This document shows positions 34,976-43,590 of a DNA stretch of 64,000 bases, in pieces. The DNA lies in contig JAXMBL010000004.1 in assembly GCA_046349915.1 (NCBI GenBank), positions 1,302,001 to 1,366,000 on the forward strand, read 5' to 3'. The translations under genes were made by a program, and so were the position numbers. The stretch is from CAIXSC01 sp046349915. GTDB taxonomy: Bacteria > Planctomycetota > Planctomycetia > Pirellulales > Pirellulaceae. Under the pieces are notes generated by a model, which had not been told where the DNA came from, ran no database searches, and saw only the letters and a list, made by a program, of their open reading frames with translations. Numbering within the stretch: the stretch's first letter is position 1; every line of letters starts with the position of its first letter.

Positions 34976-36673
34976 TCAGCGCCCCGTCGGCGTTTGAGGT
35001 GCGGCCTTCGCCTTGAAGGGTCCATCATCGGTGAGGATCACGCCATTCTTTGCGACGTATTCCTCCCAGAGTGCGAGCATGGCTTTCGTTTTCGCAGGCT
35101 CTTGCTTGGAAAGGTCGGTCGTTTCGCCGAGATCGTTCCTGATGTTGAAAAGTTCCCACTCGCCGCTGCCTCCTGCCGTTTTCTGGATGTAGCAAATCTT
35201 CCAGTCGCCCTGCCGTATCATGCGGTTTCCAAAAAGTTCCTCGCCGATCCAGTCCCCTTCCGTGCGCACCGATTCGGTCTTGCCGGTCAACAGCGGGGTG
35301 AGCGACTTGCCACGCAGCGGAGCGAGTTTCTTATCGGTCTCGGACGGATGGTTCGCTCCGGCGAGTTCCAGGAAAGTGGGCACGAGATCGGTCACGTGGA
35401 TGACGGCGGGCTTGATAGCTCCTGCGCTTTTCACACCGGCTCCCGCGACGATCAGGGGCGTGCGGATGCCGCCCTCGGACGTCCAAGCCTTGTAGAAGCG
35501 GAACGGCGTCGAGCCGACCTGCGCCCACGCGGCACCGTAGTCCGTCGCCGATCCCTTGCGACCCCAGTTCTCGGGGCGGGTGTCGAAGTTCTCGAAAAAC
35601 CATTTTTTGGCGTCCGCGCTGAATACCGTATCGACCAGCGTGGCGAGTTCCGTGGGTTCCGCCCCGTTGTCCGAGAAGAAAACCACCACCGTGTTCTCAT
35701 ACTGCCCCGTTTGCTTGAGATGACCTACCAAGCGCCCGATGTGATGATCCATGTTCGCCAGCATCGCGGCATAGACCTCCATCCGGCGGGCGGAGAGTTT
35801 TTTCTGCTCCGGCGTGAGGTCGTCCCACGCGGGAATCATCGGCAACCTCGGCGAGAGCACCGTCTCCTTGCTGACGATGCCCAGCTCCTTCATGCGCGCG
35901 AGACGCTTCGCCCGGATGGCATCGTAGCCCTTGTCATAAACGCCCTTGTATTTGTCCAGCCAATCGTCCGGCGCGGCGAAGGGCGAATGCACCGCCTGGA
36001 AGCTCAGGTAGGCGAAGAACGGTTTGCCGTCCGCCTTGTGCTCCTCGTTGCTCTTGATGATGAAGTCCGTGTAGGCCTCCGATGAAAAGTGATCGTCGGG
36101 CAGCTTGTCGAGCGGCTTGCCGTTGAGCGTGAAGGTCAGCTTCGGGTGGGCGGGGTTGGGATACGTCATGTCGCTCCAGTTGCTGCCGCCACCTTGCAAG
36201 AGGGTGAAATCCCGCTCAAACCCCATTGCCGCGGGCCATTGCGAAGGTTCGTATCCCATGTGGGATTTCCCCGCCCAGTAGGTGTGATAGCCCGCCTCGC
36301 GCAACGCCTTCGCCACGGGCACGACGCGATCGTTCAAGTAGCCTTCGTAGCCGGGTTTCCCCTTCTGCTTCGGCCCGACGAGTTCATCCATATTGCCAAA
36401 GCCCGCGACATGGTGATCGCAGCCACTGAGCAACATCGAGCGGGTAGGCGAACAAGTGGGGGCGACGTAAAAACTCGTCGCTCGGATGCCGCTCTTGGCG
36501 AGTGCGTCAAGGTGCGGCGTCTTGATCTCGCCGCCGAAGCAGCCGATATCCGAGTAGCCCATGTCATCGGCGATGATGACGAGGATGTTGGGTTTCTTGG
36601 CGTCCGCCGCGTGGGCTGACGCGAAAGCCAGTGCACAAAGGAGCGCGGCGGCGATGAGTTGGGGAGTTTTCAT
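34976..36673 (-). CDS. Secreted arylsulfatase (type I, Cys-type)
   Basis: This is a 565-residue protein with the signal peptide KTPQLIAAALLCALAFASAHA. It has the alkaline-phosphatase-fold sulfatase hallmarks: the metal site ADDMGYSDIG (Asp36-Asp37) and the modification motif C74-S-P-T-R, whose Cys must be converted to formylglycine. AGKSHMGYEPSQW and FFSDNGAEPTE provide further active-site residues. Enzymes of this type desulfate polysaccharides or small sulfate esters in the periplasm. Codon use is unlike the neighbours, with stronger C/G-ending codons (long runs of AAG, ATC, GCC, GGC), which suggests horizontal acquisition. A 14-bp direct repeat lies just upstream. The FGE-like domain elsewhere in this window lacks the catalytic cysteines, so its activator must be encoded elsewhere. 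Confidence 0.92.
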   Translation of the reverse strand: MKTPQLIAAALLCALAFASAHAADAKKPNILVIIADDMGYSDIGCFGGEIKTPHLDALAKSGIRATSFYVAPTCSPTRSMLLSGCDHHVAGFGNMDELVGPKQKGKPGYEGYLNDRVVPVAKALREAGYHTYWAGKSHMGYEPSQWPAAMGFERDFTLLQGGGSNWSDMTYPNPAHPKLTFTLNGKPLDKLPDDHFSSEAYTDFIIKSNEEHKADGKPFFAYLSFQAVHSPFAAPDDWLDKYKGVYDKGYDAIRAKRLARMKELGIVSKETVLSPRLPMIPAWDDLTPEQKKLSARRMEVYAAMLANMDHHIGRLVGHLKQTGQYENTVVVFFSDNGAEPTELATLVDTVFSADAKKWFFENFDTRPENWGRKGSATDYGAAWAQVGSTPFRFYKAWTSEGGIRTPLIVAGAGVKSAGAIKPAVIHVTDLVPTFLELAGANHPSETDKKLAPLRGKSLTPLLTGKTESVRTEGDWIGEELFGNRMIRQGDWKICYIQKTAGGSGEWELFNIRNDLGETTDLSKQEPAKTKAMLALWEEYVAKNGVILTDDGPFKAKAAPQTPTGR

Positions 36674-36734
36674 TATTTTGGAGTTTTCTCTTTTGGTTGG
36701 TTCACTTCACGAGTTCGCTGTCCGGCAGTCTCCA

Positions 36735-36762
36735 CGACTTGTCATAGTCGACTTGTCATAGT
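36735..36762. repeat. 14-bp tandem duplication upstream of the sulfatase
   Basis: CGACTTGTCATAGT occurs twice in direct tandem, 36735-36748 and 36749-36762, about 60 bases upstream of the sulfatase start. It could be an operator pair or a local duplication. A CCGTGC/GCACGG hairpin followed by ATTTTATC lies further upstream at 36856-36872. Confidence 0.5.
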
Positions 36763-36968
36763 CGGCCGCAGTCGGTCCGTACCAGCGGAAGTAGGTAAAG
36801 CCCCCAAGGTGCTGTCAGGGAACCGTCGCCGCGACCGGCCGTTTCCCAAGACAGCCCGTGCGCACAGCACGGATTTTATCACGACAGCGAAGATTACGAC
36901 GAGTCGTTTGAGCTTTTTGAACTATCGAAAGAGTCTATTCAGACGAAGGTTACTCCAATCGCGGTAGA

Positions 36969-37640
36969 TTAGCTTTGTCCACAGGGAGGGGTGTGGCGCG
37001 GACCTACGAGCGTTTCAGGCAGAGGTCGCCACGGAGGTCCGCGGCGGAAATCCGCGGTGTGCCGAATCGATGTTTGGCTGGAGTCGCAAGGCCGTGCACA
37101 AAGGGTTGATCGAGCGGGAGTATTGTTGAATCCGTCCCCGTAGCTCCCGACATAGTGGTTCGGACTGCCGATGAAGCGACCTGCCGGTGTTCCGTCGGCC
37201 GTGCTTCCCGCAGGCGGAGGAATCGGCATCGCTCGGTCCTGCAATAGACGCTGCGACGGATCCGAAGGGCACCACAAAATACTGATCTTGGCCTGCCGAA
37301 CCGGTGCGTGGACGTTATGGGTCACCGGCAACTTGCAGAAGTCAACCTGCGCCGCTACTCCCGCTTGCTCGACAAACGGTAAAACTAGCGGTAGGAATCC
37401 CCAGCCATGCTGAGCATCAAAACCACCAACCATCGGAAACGACTGATAGGTGTCATGGTAATTGTGCAGTGCTAATCCCCATTGCTTGAGGTGATTCGTG
37501 CACTGCATCCGCCTCGCGGATTCGCGAGCGGCCTGGACGTCAGGCAGCAACAGGGCCACCAAGACGCCAATGATTGCAATCACAACGAGCAATTCTACCA
37601 GCGTGAAGCCGTGATTCCCGCGAGGGCGGCGTCCGGACAT
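36969..37640 (-). pseudogene. Truncated DUF1559 prepilin-like protein
   Basis: ATG 37640 opens a 223-residue frame. It starts with a type IV prepilin/pseudopilin leader (GNHGFTLVELLVVIAIIGVL) and the conserved DUF1559 segment (ARRMQCTNHLKQWGLALHNY). The family's middle is present up to NHYVGSYGDGFNNTP. The expected C-terminus, with its DGTSNT and SxHPGG-like motifs, is replaced by about 40 unrelated Arg/Pro-rich residues, and the total is about 100 short. A palindrome CCGCGGATTTCCGCCGCGG lies in the abnormal tail. I read this as a gene truncated by deletion or insertion. A diverged but functional short member is possible. Confidence 0.6.
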
Positions 37641-37822
37641 GGAGAGGAACTCCAAAGATGAGCAGATGAAACCAGAACACAAATACGGACCCCGATTTCT
37701 CCGGGTGTAGGTTTAGCGCTCACCCTTGTAGTGTCAATTGCATAATCACTAACTTTCCTGATTCCTGGAGCAATTAGTTCGGGAGCAGTAAGGAATCAAC
37801 TCTCCATAATGCCTGCGGCAAC

Positions 37823-37843
37823 CGACGGACTGGAAGTCCGTCG
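37823..37843. repeat. REP-like perfect palindrome
   Basis: CGACGGACT-GGA-AGTCCGTCG has perfect 9-base arms with a 3-base loop. It lies between the truncated DUF1559 gene and the small gene that ends at 37871. Related copies are at 26983 and, degenerate, at 33259. It could form a stable hairpin in RNA from either strand. Confidence 0.7.
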
Positions 37844-37870
37844 TGCCCGGTATCGTGAGGTGGTGAAGCG

Positions 37871-38206
37871 CTAGTATCGAAATTGGGACTCTAATGCCCT
37901 GCCCTCGGCTTCAAGCTTAGCCTTGTCGCCAGGGAACACAGAACTCGTGAGCGTCCAAACTTCGAAGTCGCAATTGACCCAAAGACCACCCACTCGTTGT
38001 ATTTCCAGGCACACAGACAATTGCGTCGAGTAGGCTCGAATGTCCAGACGATACAGGGACGCGAGCTTGGAGCCTCGATGGAAATCCCAGTGGCCTGGCT
38101 TCTGGCCGACTAAGCGATAACCGAGGCCGAGGAAGTGATCCAGGACGATCTCCACGCAATCGGTTCGCATCGGAGTCATGAACGAAACGTTGTGCCTCAA
38201 TGCCAT
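37871..38206 (-). CDS. Small protein of unknown function
   Basis: This is a 111-residue protein from ATG 38206 (MALRHNVSFMTPMRTDC); the frame is open to 38245, but those extra residues are not convincing. It is an alpha/beta protein without signal peptide (VLDHFLGLGYRLVGQKPG, LYRLDIRAYSTQLSVCLEIQ, WVNCDFEVWTLTS). I do not recognise the family. Codon use is normal. It has no close same-strand partner: the RNase HII-like gene ends about 170 bases upstream. Confidence 0.55.
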   Translation of the reverse strand: MALRHNVSFMTPMRTDCVEIVLDHFLGLGYRLVGQKPGHWDFHRGSKLASLYRLDIRAYSTQLSVCLEIQRVGGLWVNCDFEVWTLTSSVFPGDKAKLEAEGRALESQFRY

Positions 38207-38377
38207 ATCGCCATGCCCTCCTCTGGCGGCCTGCCGACATCGCATCTTGCTCGGGCAGATGATGTCTTATGAATGGGAAAACGTACGCTCCTCGTAAACT
38301 CGGTTTGCCGTGACGACCAGTTGGCGGCGTAGCTAACAACTCACTCACGAGTGCCCAACCGAAATGCCGCAGAGATG

Positions 38378-39346
38378 CTATTTTACTCGCCACAAGATCT
38401 CGTCGGTGATACCCAATTGCTTCTGCGTGCTGGCAATCGCTTGGCGAAATCGTATCGCATCCACGGGATAGCCGGCAGTTGGTTTCAGTCCCGGTACTCG
38501 TGCGATCCAAAAAGCATTGAAGGCCTCCATCGAACGCTCGCGGAGGTATTTGGCGAGCATCGACGCCAGTGCACAAGGGAGCGTTTCCTCGCCGCCCACT
38601 CGAAACTCGATTTCAACTCGACGCTCTGGCGGTCCCCAGCGATATCGGCTTGCTTCCCTCCCCTCCTCTCGCGTCTCGATCCAATCTTCGGGCCAGAACT
38701 CATGCAACAACTCGCCGTACCGATTACGTCCTCCATGTTTGTCGCATGAGATGCGTGCGGGGCCGCCGCCACATTGAGTCAGTAATTCAAACGCAAGCGA
38801 CAGGGTGGTATTCGATAACACCTTGCCTTTGCCTCCCGCCGCGGTCACTCGTCGGTTGAATTCATCGGGATAAACCACGGACGCCCGCATGGCGACGAGT
38901 CTTGGTCCTTGCGTGAACCGTTGTGTTAGTCGCTCCGACCAGCTGCCGATCTCATCGTTGGAAATCTTCGCCGGTGTGGGCGATTCGTAATCGACGAACC
39001 AGGGAGCTGCTTCGGCTGGCTGGCGACTGGACGGCGCCAACAACGGCCAGAGTTCTTGCCAACTCGTCGGCCGCACGCCGAGTGTCGCGGCCATCGCGAA
39101 GACTCCGCGTTCGAGCGCCGCGACTCCGTCGGCGGCGTTGTGCAGGATCTTGGAATCGGCAATTGGAAGGTGTGTAACCGAGCGGCTGCGAGGAGAACCT
39201 GTCGCGACGACAATATCGGCAAGCGAATCGTACAGGTTGATGGGACTTTGGTGAGTGAGTTCCGGAACTTCCCAAGCACTCGCGGCAACGACGAGGGGGC
39301 CTAGATTGGGACCATAGCCTGCCTCGTCGGTTCCAATCCAAAGCAT
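38378..39346 (-). CDS. RNase HII-like protein (divergent RNase H fold)
   Basis: This is a 322-residue protein. The start IGTDEAGYGPNLGPLVVAA matches the first RNase HII motif (DEAGRGPxxGPVVVAA), with acidic residues D7 and E8. ADSK (DSK motif), CDKHGG (third acidic position) and SMLAKYLRERSMEAFNAFW (compare SILAKVTRDRLM) follow in the right order. It is about 100 residues longer than a typical RNase HII, with an insertion between the first and second motifs. If active it would cleave RNA in RNA-DNA hybrids. The changed glycine loop (GYG for GRG) and the inserts leave a structural or different nuclease role possible. The next gene upstream ends 30 bases away on the same strand. Confidence 0.72.
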   Translation of the reverse strand: MLWIGTDEAGYGPNLGPLVVAASAWEVPELTHQSPINLYDSLADIVVATGSPRSRSVTHLPIADSKILHNAADGVAALERGVFAMAATLGVRPTSWQELWPLLAPSSRQPAEAAPWFVDYESPTPAKISNDEIGSWSERLTQRFTQGPRLVAMRASVVYPDEFNRRVTAAGGKGKVLSNTTLSLAFELLTQCGGGPARISCDKHGGRNRYGELLHEFWPEDWIETREEGREASRYRWGPPERRVEIEFRVGGEETLPCALASMLAKYLRERSMEAFNAFWIARVPGLKPTAGYPVDAIRFRQAIASTQKQLGITDEILWRVK

Positions 39347-39376
39347 GAGGGCATCGTCCTTCGCAGTGACAAATCA

Positions 39377-42300
39377 CTAGGGGAATTGTAACCAACCCCA
39401 GCCAGCGCCTTGGGGCACGACGCCAGCGGGACGACTCCACGACTGGATACCTTGTCCTGGGACAATACGCTGCACGCCCAATCCCCAAACCGTCCCCGCG
39501 ATTGGATTGCCTGCCGTCAACTCGTCCCAGGGAATTGCAGCTTCGATGATCCAATGTTCGTCCGTCGTCTGAACCGCCACATACCACGTTGGATTCCAAC
39601 TAGCGTCACCCGCGCACGTCTCGCGTGTCCACCCACGCTCGTCACACGCCAGATAAAAGGCTGTCGCGTAATCGCGATCCACATCAAAGTAGAACTCGAC
39701 ACGATCTCGTAGCGAAAGATCAGCGTCGCGCGGTCGAGGTGTGCTGGGGGCGCCATACACTCGGCCGCTCGGCTTTTGACAAATTGCCGCAAGGTACAAA
39801 AACTCTTTGTCGCGAGCCAGTTTGGCGTTCGCTGTCCACGCCTCGTCATCGTGTAATTCGCTCGTCAAAGCAAAGTTAGCCGCCTGACTCCAGAGAAGAT
39901 CATCGAGTTTTCCGTCTAGCTTGGGGCGAACGTTGTCCATGGCAAGTTCCACCAACGGTCGCGGCGCGTCCTCCGCTTTCGCACGTGTCTTGGCTGCGGC
40001 CGATAGCCATGCTTCGTCCGCTAACGCCTTGGTCCAAGGATCGCCCACACGAGTTCGCCCCGCGGCACGCAATAAAACGTCCGACTCGTCGCGGCGATCC
40101 ATGGTCCGTAGCCACGCCAAGCGAGTCAGCCGCCATTGCGGCTCGGCAACCAAGGTGGGGCGAGAAGACTCGAGGAGTTTTGTGAGTTTGTCGAGCTGAC
40201 GAGCCCCGCTCGCGACATCTTCCGCCGTGTCCGTAGCAGCAACGGGTCGCACGACTTGCGGTTTGCCATCAAGCATGCCGCCCAACGCACGACTCACGCC
40301 AGTCCCCGGAGGAGTGATGCGAGGAGAGGCACTCGCCGCGACACTCGCGGGCGAACTCTTTTCTGGTGGGGACGCGATAGGTCCGAGCGGCATGACGGCG
40401 GCGGTGGCCGACTGAACGGCGGAATCCCGCGTTGTCCGTCGTCGTCGCCAATCGATCTCGGCGCTCGATTGTTGGGCGAAGAGTCGAAGTAACGCGGCAT
40501 CCGCGAAATCGTGATGAGGAAATCGAGTGGCAAGATGCTGCCACGATTCGGCTGCGAGTTCATGCTGGCCCGTTTCTTGAAAACGCCGACCCACTTGCCA
40601 GTAAAGATCGCCAGCCGTTTGCTTACCGAGACCTTGAGCCGCGCTATCCAGTTGGGCCAGCCAAGCTGCGCCCGCTGTCCCTCCCATCTCGCTGCCCCGC
40701 ATCAGCAGTTGTTGCAGCACTCGTTGCTTTTGCACCAAACGAGCAAGTTCCACTCCATCGCCTCGGGCGGTCGTTGCTACATCTCGTCGTCCTTCGCCGC
40801 CCGAAGGAATCGCAACTCCCTCCATCACGTCGCGTCGCGAAATCTCCGCGCCTTGTGGATTCATCAGCAAGCGAAAGCCAAGGTTGGAAGGTCCCACGGC
40901 AGAGTCGCTGGCGACCAACTCGCGACTGCGAGCCGCGATGTCGCCAATGGGGCGAGACCAGCGGGCTGCTAACTGAGTTGCAGGCAGCGAGACGCTCGCT
41001 CGATCCGCCACACTCTGATAACCAAAAACCTTCTTCACTCGCCAAGGCATGAGTCCCAATTCGTTCAGTTGTGCTGGAAACTCCTGAGGTTCGCTCGCAC
41101 GTTGCACCGCGACCAACACTGCTTGACGAGTGAGTGCCGCGAGCGGATCGACATTTTCGCCGGAGGCATCGTCAGTCACCACAATGTCAGGACGCCAGGT
41201 TCTCAGTTTTCGGACAATCGTCTCAACTAATAATTCGAAGCCCTGGCCGCCATGCATCTGGTCCCAGAGGCTTACGATCTGCTCGCCCGGGAGCCTCAAT
41301 CCACGTTGCCTCACGGGAAAAGATGGCCAGATTCGACCACTGGAAGCGCCCACGCTGATCGAGGCGGCCTGCAATCGGGCCTCTAGCGTGCCATATTGAA
41401 CGTCTACCGCTTCAACGTCTCGCCGAAAGGGAAACTCCAACGCCGACAAGTATCCATCGTTGCCAGATGCTTGAGCGAATAGCTCCCAGGGAACGCCTCG
41501 TTCGTCCGCAAAGACACCGACTAACGGAGTACGGCCGCCACTGCGTACTTTGCGCCAAGATCGTCCCCCATCACGGGTCGTCAGGATTGTGCCCAGGGAG
41601 CCAACGGCCCAGCCATGGTGGGCGTCTAGGAAGAAGATTGAATGCAAAGGGACGTTCTGCCCTGTGCGTTGCAACTCCCATGTCTGACCGCCATCGCCGC
41701 TATGGAGCACACTGCTGCCCGGGTCTCCGGCTACCCAGATCTGTTTTCCTTGAGTCGCCACGCATCGCCAATCCATTCGTGCCGCACTGGCTGGCAAAGC
41801 GATCGTCGAGGAGGCCCATTGCAGGCCTCCATCCTTGCTTTGCATGACGAGCCCCTCGTCACCAACCAGCCAAACGCTTCCATCCCCGCTCCATGCCACT
41901 TGTCGAATATGTCGCCCCCGAGACTCGTCGATGGCCACTTCAACCAGTCCCTCCGGCGTTGCCACCGCAACTCGACCGTCCCGGCCAGCCACAATGACGG
42001 CGCCGCGGGAAGCGGTAGGTCGTCTTTCCCCTCGTTTGCCATCCGGCATGGGTTGCTGGGGCGAGCGTTGCTCGGGAAACGCGGCAGACAACCAATAGGC
42101 AGAGATGTTCGAGGGAACAGGGGCCCAACTTCGACCTCCGTCATTCGAGCGAAACAGGCCCGACGGATAGAAGGACGAGGGATCACTGAACGCCCAGCCT
42201 TCTTGTTCGTTATGGAATTTCACTCCATGGAGAGCGGGCAGAGTGTTGGCGGGAATGGGCATCCAGTTCTGCCCGCCATCTCGAGTTCGAAGGATGGCGC

Positions 42301-42721
42301 CTCGTCCCTCCAGCGTCCCCGGTTGGTGCCAGCCTCCGACAATCCAGCCGTTCCGCGAATCGGTGAAAAACACGGATTCCCAACGACATCCCAGGGGAGA
42401 CTCCTGCGAGTTCCAAGTTGCTCCACCATCTTCAGTCGCCCATATCGCTCCGCGATCACCAACTGCCCAGCCTCGCTCGGGATCAAGAAAGAAAACGTCG
42501 GCAAGCTCGGCATCCAGAATCATGTCGGCAGGACTAAGTGGAGGCTCGGCCCAAGCCAGCGGACTGCCGGCAAAAAATGAAATAGTCGCCAACAAGAGAC
42601 CTACGAGCGTTAACGCTATCGGCGCCAGGGCAACGTGCTGATGCCCAAGATCGTCGTCGCTGCGACGGGTACGAGAAGAGTTTTTGAGCGACTGGAGACA
42701 GTTCGAGTGGCGGTCGTTCAT
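39377..42721 (-). CDS. Large protein with Ycf48/BNR-like repeats and C-terminal CBM9-like domain
   Basis: This is a 1114-residue protein. A membrane or signal segment lies at about 32-58 (LALVGLL-type, ending SPLAWAEPP). Residues about 65-400 contain repeated DGG.(S/T)W units (WATEDGGATWNSQES, RTRDGGQNWMPIP, RSNDGGRSWAPVP, TTRDGGRSWRKVR) and GW(A/I)VG blades, typical of Ycf48/BNR beta-propellers. A helical, TPR-like middle follows. Residues about 915-1114 form a carbohydrate-binding family 9-like domain (VRPKLDGKLDDLLWSQAANF, RVEFYFDVDRDY, WIIEAAIPWDEL). It is probably periplasmic or surface-exposed. The start ATG overlaps the stop of the 212-aa gene (ATGA), indicating translational coupling. 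Confidence 0.85.
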   Translation of the reverse strand: MNDRHSNCLQSLKNSSRTRRSDDDLGHQHVALAPIALTLVGLLLATISFFAGSPLAWAEPPLSPADMILDAELADVFFLDPERGWAVGDRGAIWATEDGGATWNSQESPLGCRWESVFFTDSRNGWIVGGWHQPGTLEGRGAILRTRDGGQNWMPIPANTLPALHGVKFHNEQEGWAFSDPSSFYPSGLFRSNDGGRSWAPVPSNISAYWLSAAFPEQRSPQQPMPDGKRGERRPTASRGAVIVAGRDGRVAVATPEGLVEVAIDESRGRHIRQVAWSGDGSVWLVGDEGLVMQSKDGGLQWASSTIALPASAARMDWRCVATQGKQIWVAGDPGSSVLHSGDGGQTWELQRTGQNVPLHSIFFLDAHHGWAVGSLGTILTTRDGGRSWRKVRSGGRTPLVGVFADERGVPWELFAQASGNDGYLSALEFPFRRDVEAVDVQYGTLEARLQAASISVGASSGRIWPSFPVRQRGLRLPGEQIVSLWDQMHGGQGFELLVETIVRKLRTWRPDIVVTDDASGENVDPLAALTRQAVLVAVQRASEPQEFPAQLNELGLMPWRVKKVFGYQSVADRASVSLPATQLAARWSRPIGDIAARSRELVASDSAVGPSNLGFRLLMNPQGAEISRRDVMEGVAIPSGGEGRRDVATTARGDGVELARLVQKQRVLQQLLMRGSEMGGTAGAAWLAQLDSAAQGLGKQTAGDLYWQVGRRFQETGQHELAAESWQHLATRFPHHDFADAALLRLFAQQSSAEIDWRRRRTTRDSAVQSATAAVMPLGPIASPPEKSSPASVAASASPRITPPGTGVSRALGGMLDGKPQVVRPVAATDTAEDVASGARQLDKLTKLLESSRPTLVAEPQWRLTRLAWLRTMDRRDESDVLLRAAGRTRVGDPWTKALADEAWLSAAAKTRAKAEDAPRPLVELAMDNVRPKLDGKLDDLLWSQAANFALTSELHDDEAWTANAKLARDKEFLYLAAICQKPSGRVYGAPSTPRPRDADLSLRDRVEFYFDVDRDYATAFYLACDERGWTRETCAGDASWNPTWYVAVQTTDEHWIIEAAIPWDELTAGNPIAGTVWGLGVQRIVPGQGIQSWSRPAGVVPQGAGWGWLQFP

Positions 42722-43356
42722 CGTAAACTCGCTTCCGCATCCAGTTCGAGCTGTCGCACGTCACGACGTAGGCGTTTCGCAATTCGACGCACTCGATCCG
42801 CGTCCTCATGGCTTCGCAGTTCATCCAGGTCATGTGCTCGCATGTCCAACTCTCGACTCGTATTCCTCAGTGACGACAGGACGTCAGCCAAAGGAGAGTG
42901 GGCGAGCATCGCGGGCGCAGGCACAACAACCTCGTCCGAATTCGGAGACTGTTCCAGTAAAGGCAGACGCGGCGTCTCTTCGACGTTCAATCGTTCGTTA
43001 GGAGCGGTATTCGTGAGCGGTGGGAGGCGAGGTGCGGACATGGGCGGTCGAGTGAGATCGCGCAAGGCTTCGGCGAATGCACGATCGCCAGCCGGGTCCT
43101 CGATCAACGGTCCCCCTAAGGCACGACGCAAACGGACAATATCCTCTAGCATCGCATCTTGCGGTGTTTGAGCATTGGGCGCGGGATCTGCGGGCTTTGT
43201 ACGATCCGCACGATGCGGTTGGTCAGCCGGCTTCGCTGTCGGAGTAGCTACGGGCATGGGAATCGGGTCGCCGGAACGAGCCAGTTGCACGATGCCCAGC
43301 AGGACCCAAAAAAACCAACCGCTCCAACGTGCCAAGCTTAAGCCACTCTTGCCCAT
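42718..43356 (-). CDS. Secreted or membrane-anchored helical protein, coupled to the Ycf48-like gene
   Basis: This is a 212-residue protein. ATG 43356 has an excellent ribosome site (AAGGAGGT, 43365-43372). One N-terminal hydrophobic segment (WSGWFFWVLLGIVQLA) acts as signal or anchor. A Pro/Ala/Thr-rich linker is followed by helical segments (MLEDIVRLRRALGGPL; VLSSLRNTSRELDMRAHDLD; RVRRIAKRLRRDVRQLELDA) that may form a coiled coil. The family is not recognised. Its stop overlaps the next start by 4 bases, so it and the Ycf48/CBM9-like protein are probably made together and may interact. Confidence 0.78.
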   Translation of the reverse strand: MGKSGLSLARWSGWFFWVLLGIVQLARSGDPIPMPVATPTAKPADQPHRADRTKPADPAPNAQTPQDAMLEDIVRLRRALGGPLIEDPAGDRAFAEALRDLTRPPMSAPRLPPLTNTAPNERLNVEETPRLPLLEQSPNSDEVVVPAPAMLAHSPLADVLSSLRNTSRELDMRAHDLDELRSHEDADRVRRIAKRLRRDVRQLELDAEASLR

Positions 43357-43590
43357 AACCAACGACCTCCTTGTCGTTTCGAAACTCTATGCTGAGCGAG
43401 GGATTATAGCGCACTCGTCGTAAAAACCCCAAGGCTACTTTATCGAACAATGGCGAAGCCGCGGAAGGCGAACGAAATCGGCGGCTTGGCGAATGTTATG
43501 GACCAGCAGCATTCGACTTGCTCGGTTTACCTAAGTTCACTATGCTCGCCGCGCGTAAGGAGTAATTCTGGTGGTTAAGGGAGCACCGCG

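Noticed and set aside
34994..36085. 363-codon plus-strand ORF opposite the sulfatase
   Set aside because: The sulfatase on the other strand has all family motifs; this frame is an Arg/Gly/Val-rich antisense shadow.
41642..42580. 312-codon plus-strand ORF opposite the Ycf48-like gene
   Set aside because: It is antisense to the repeated DGG.(S/T)W blades, and its translation is low-complexity without motifs.
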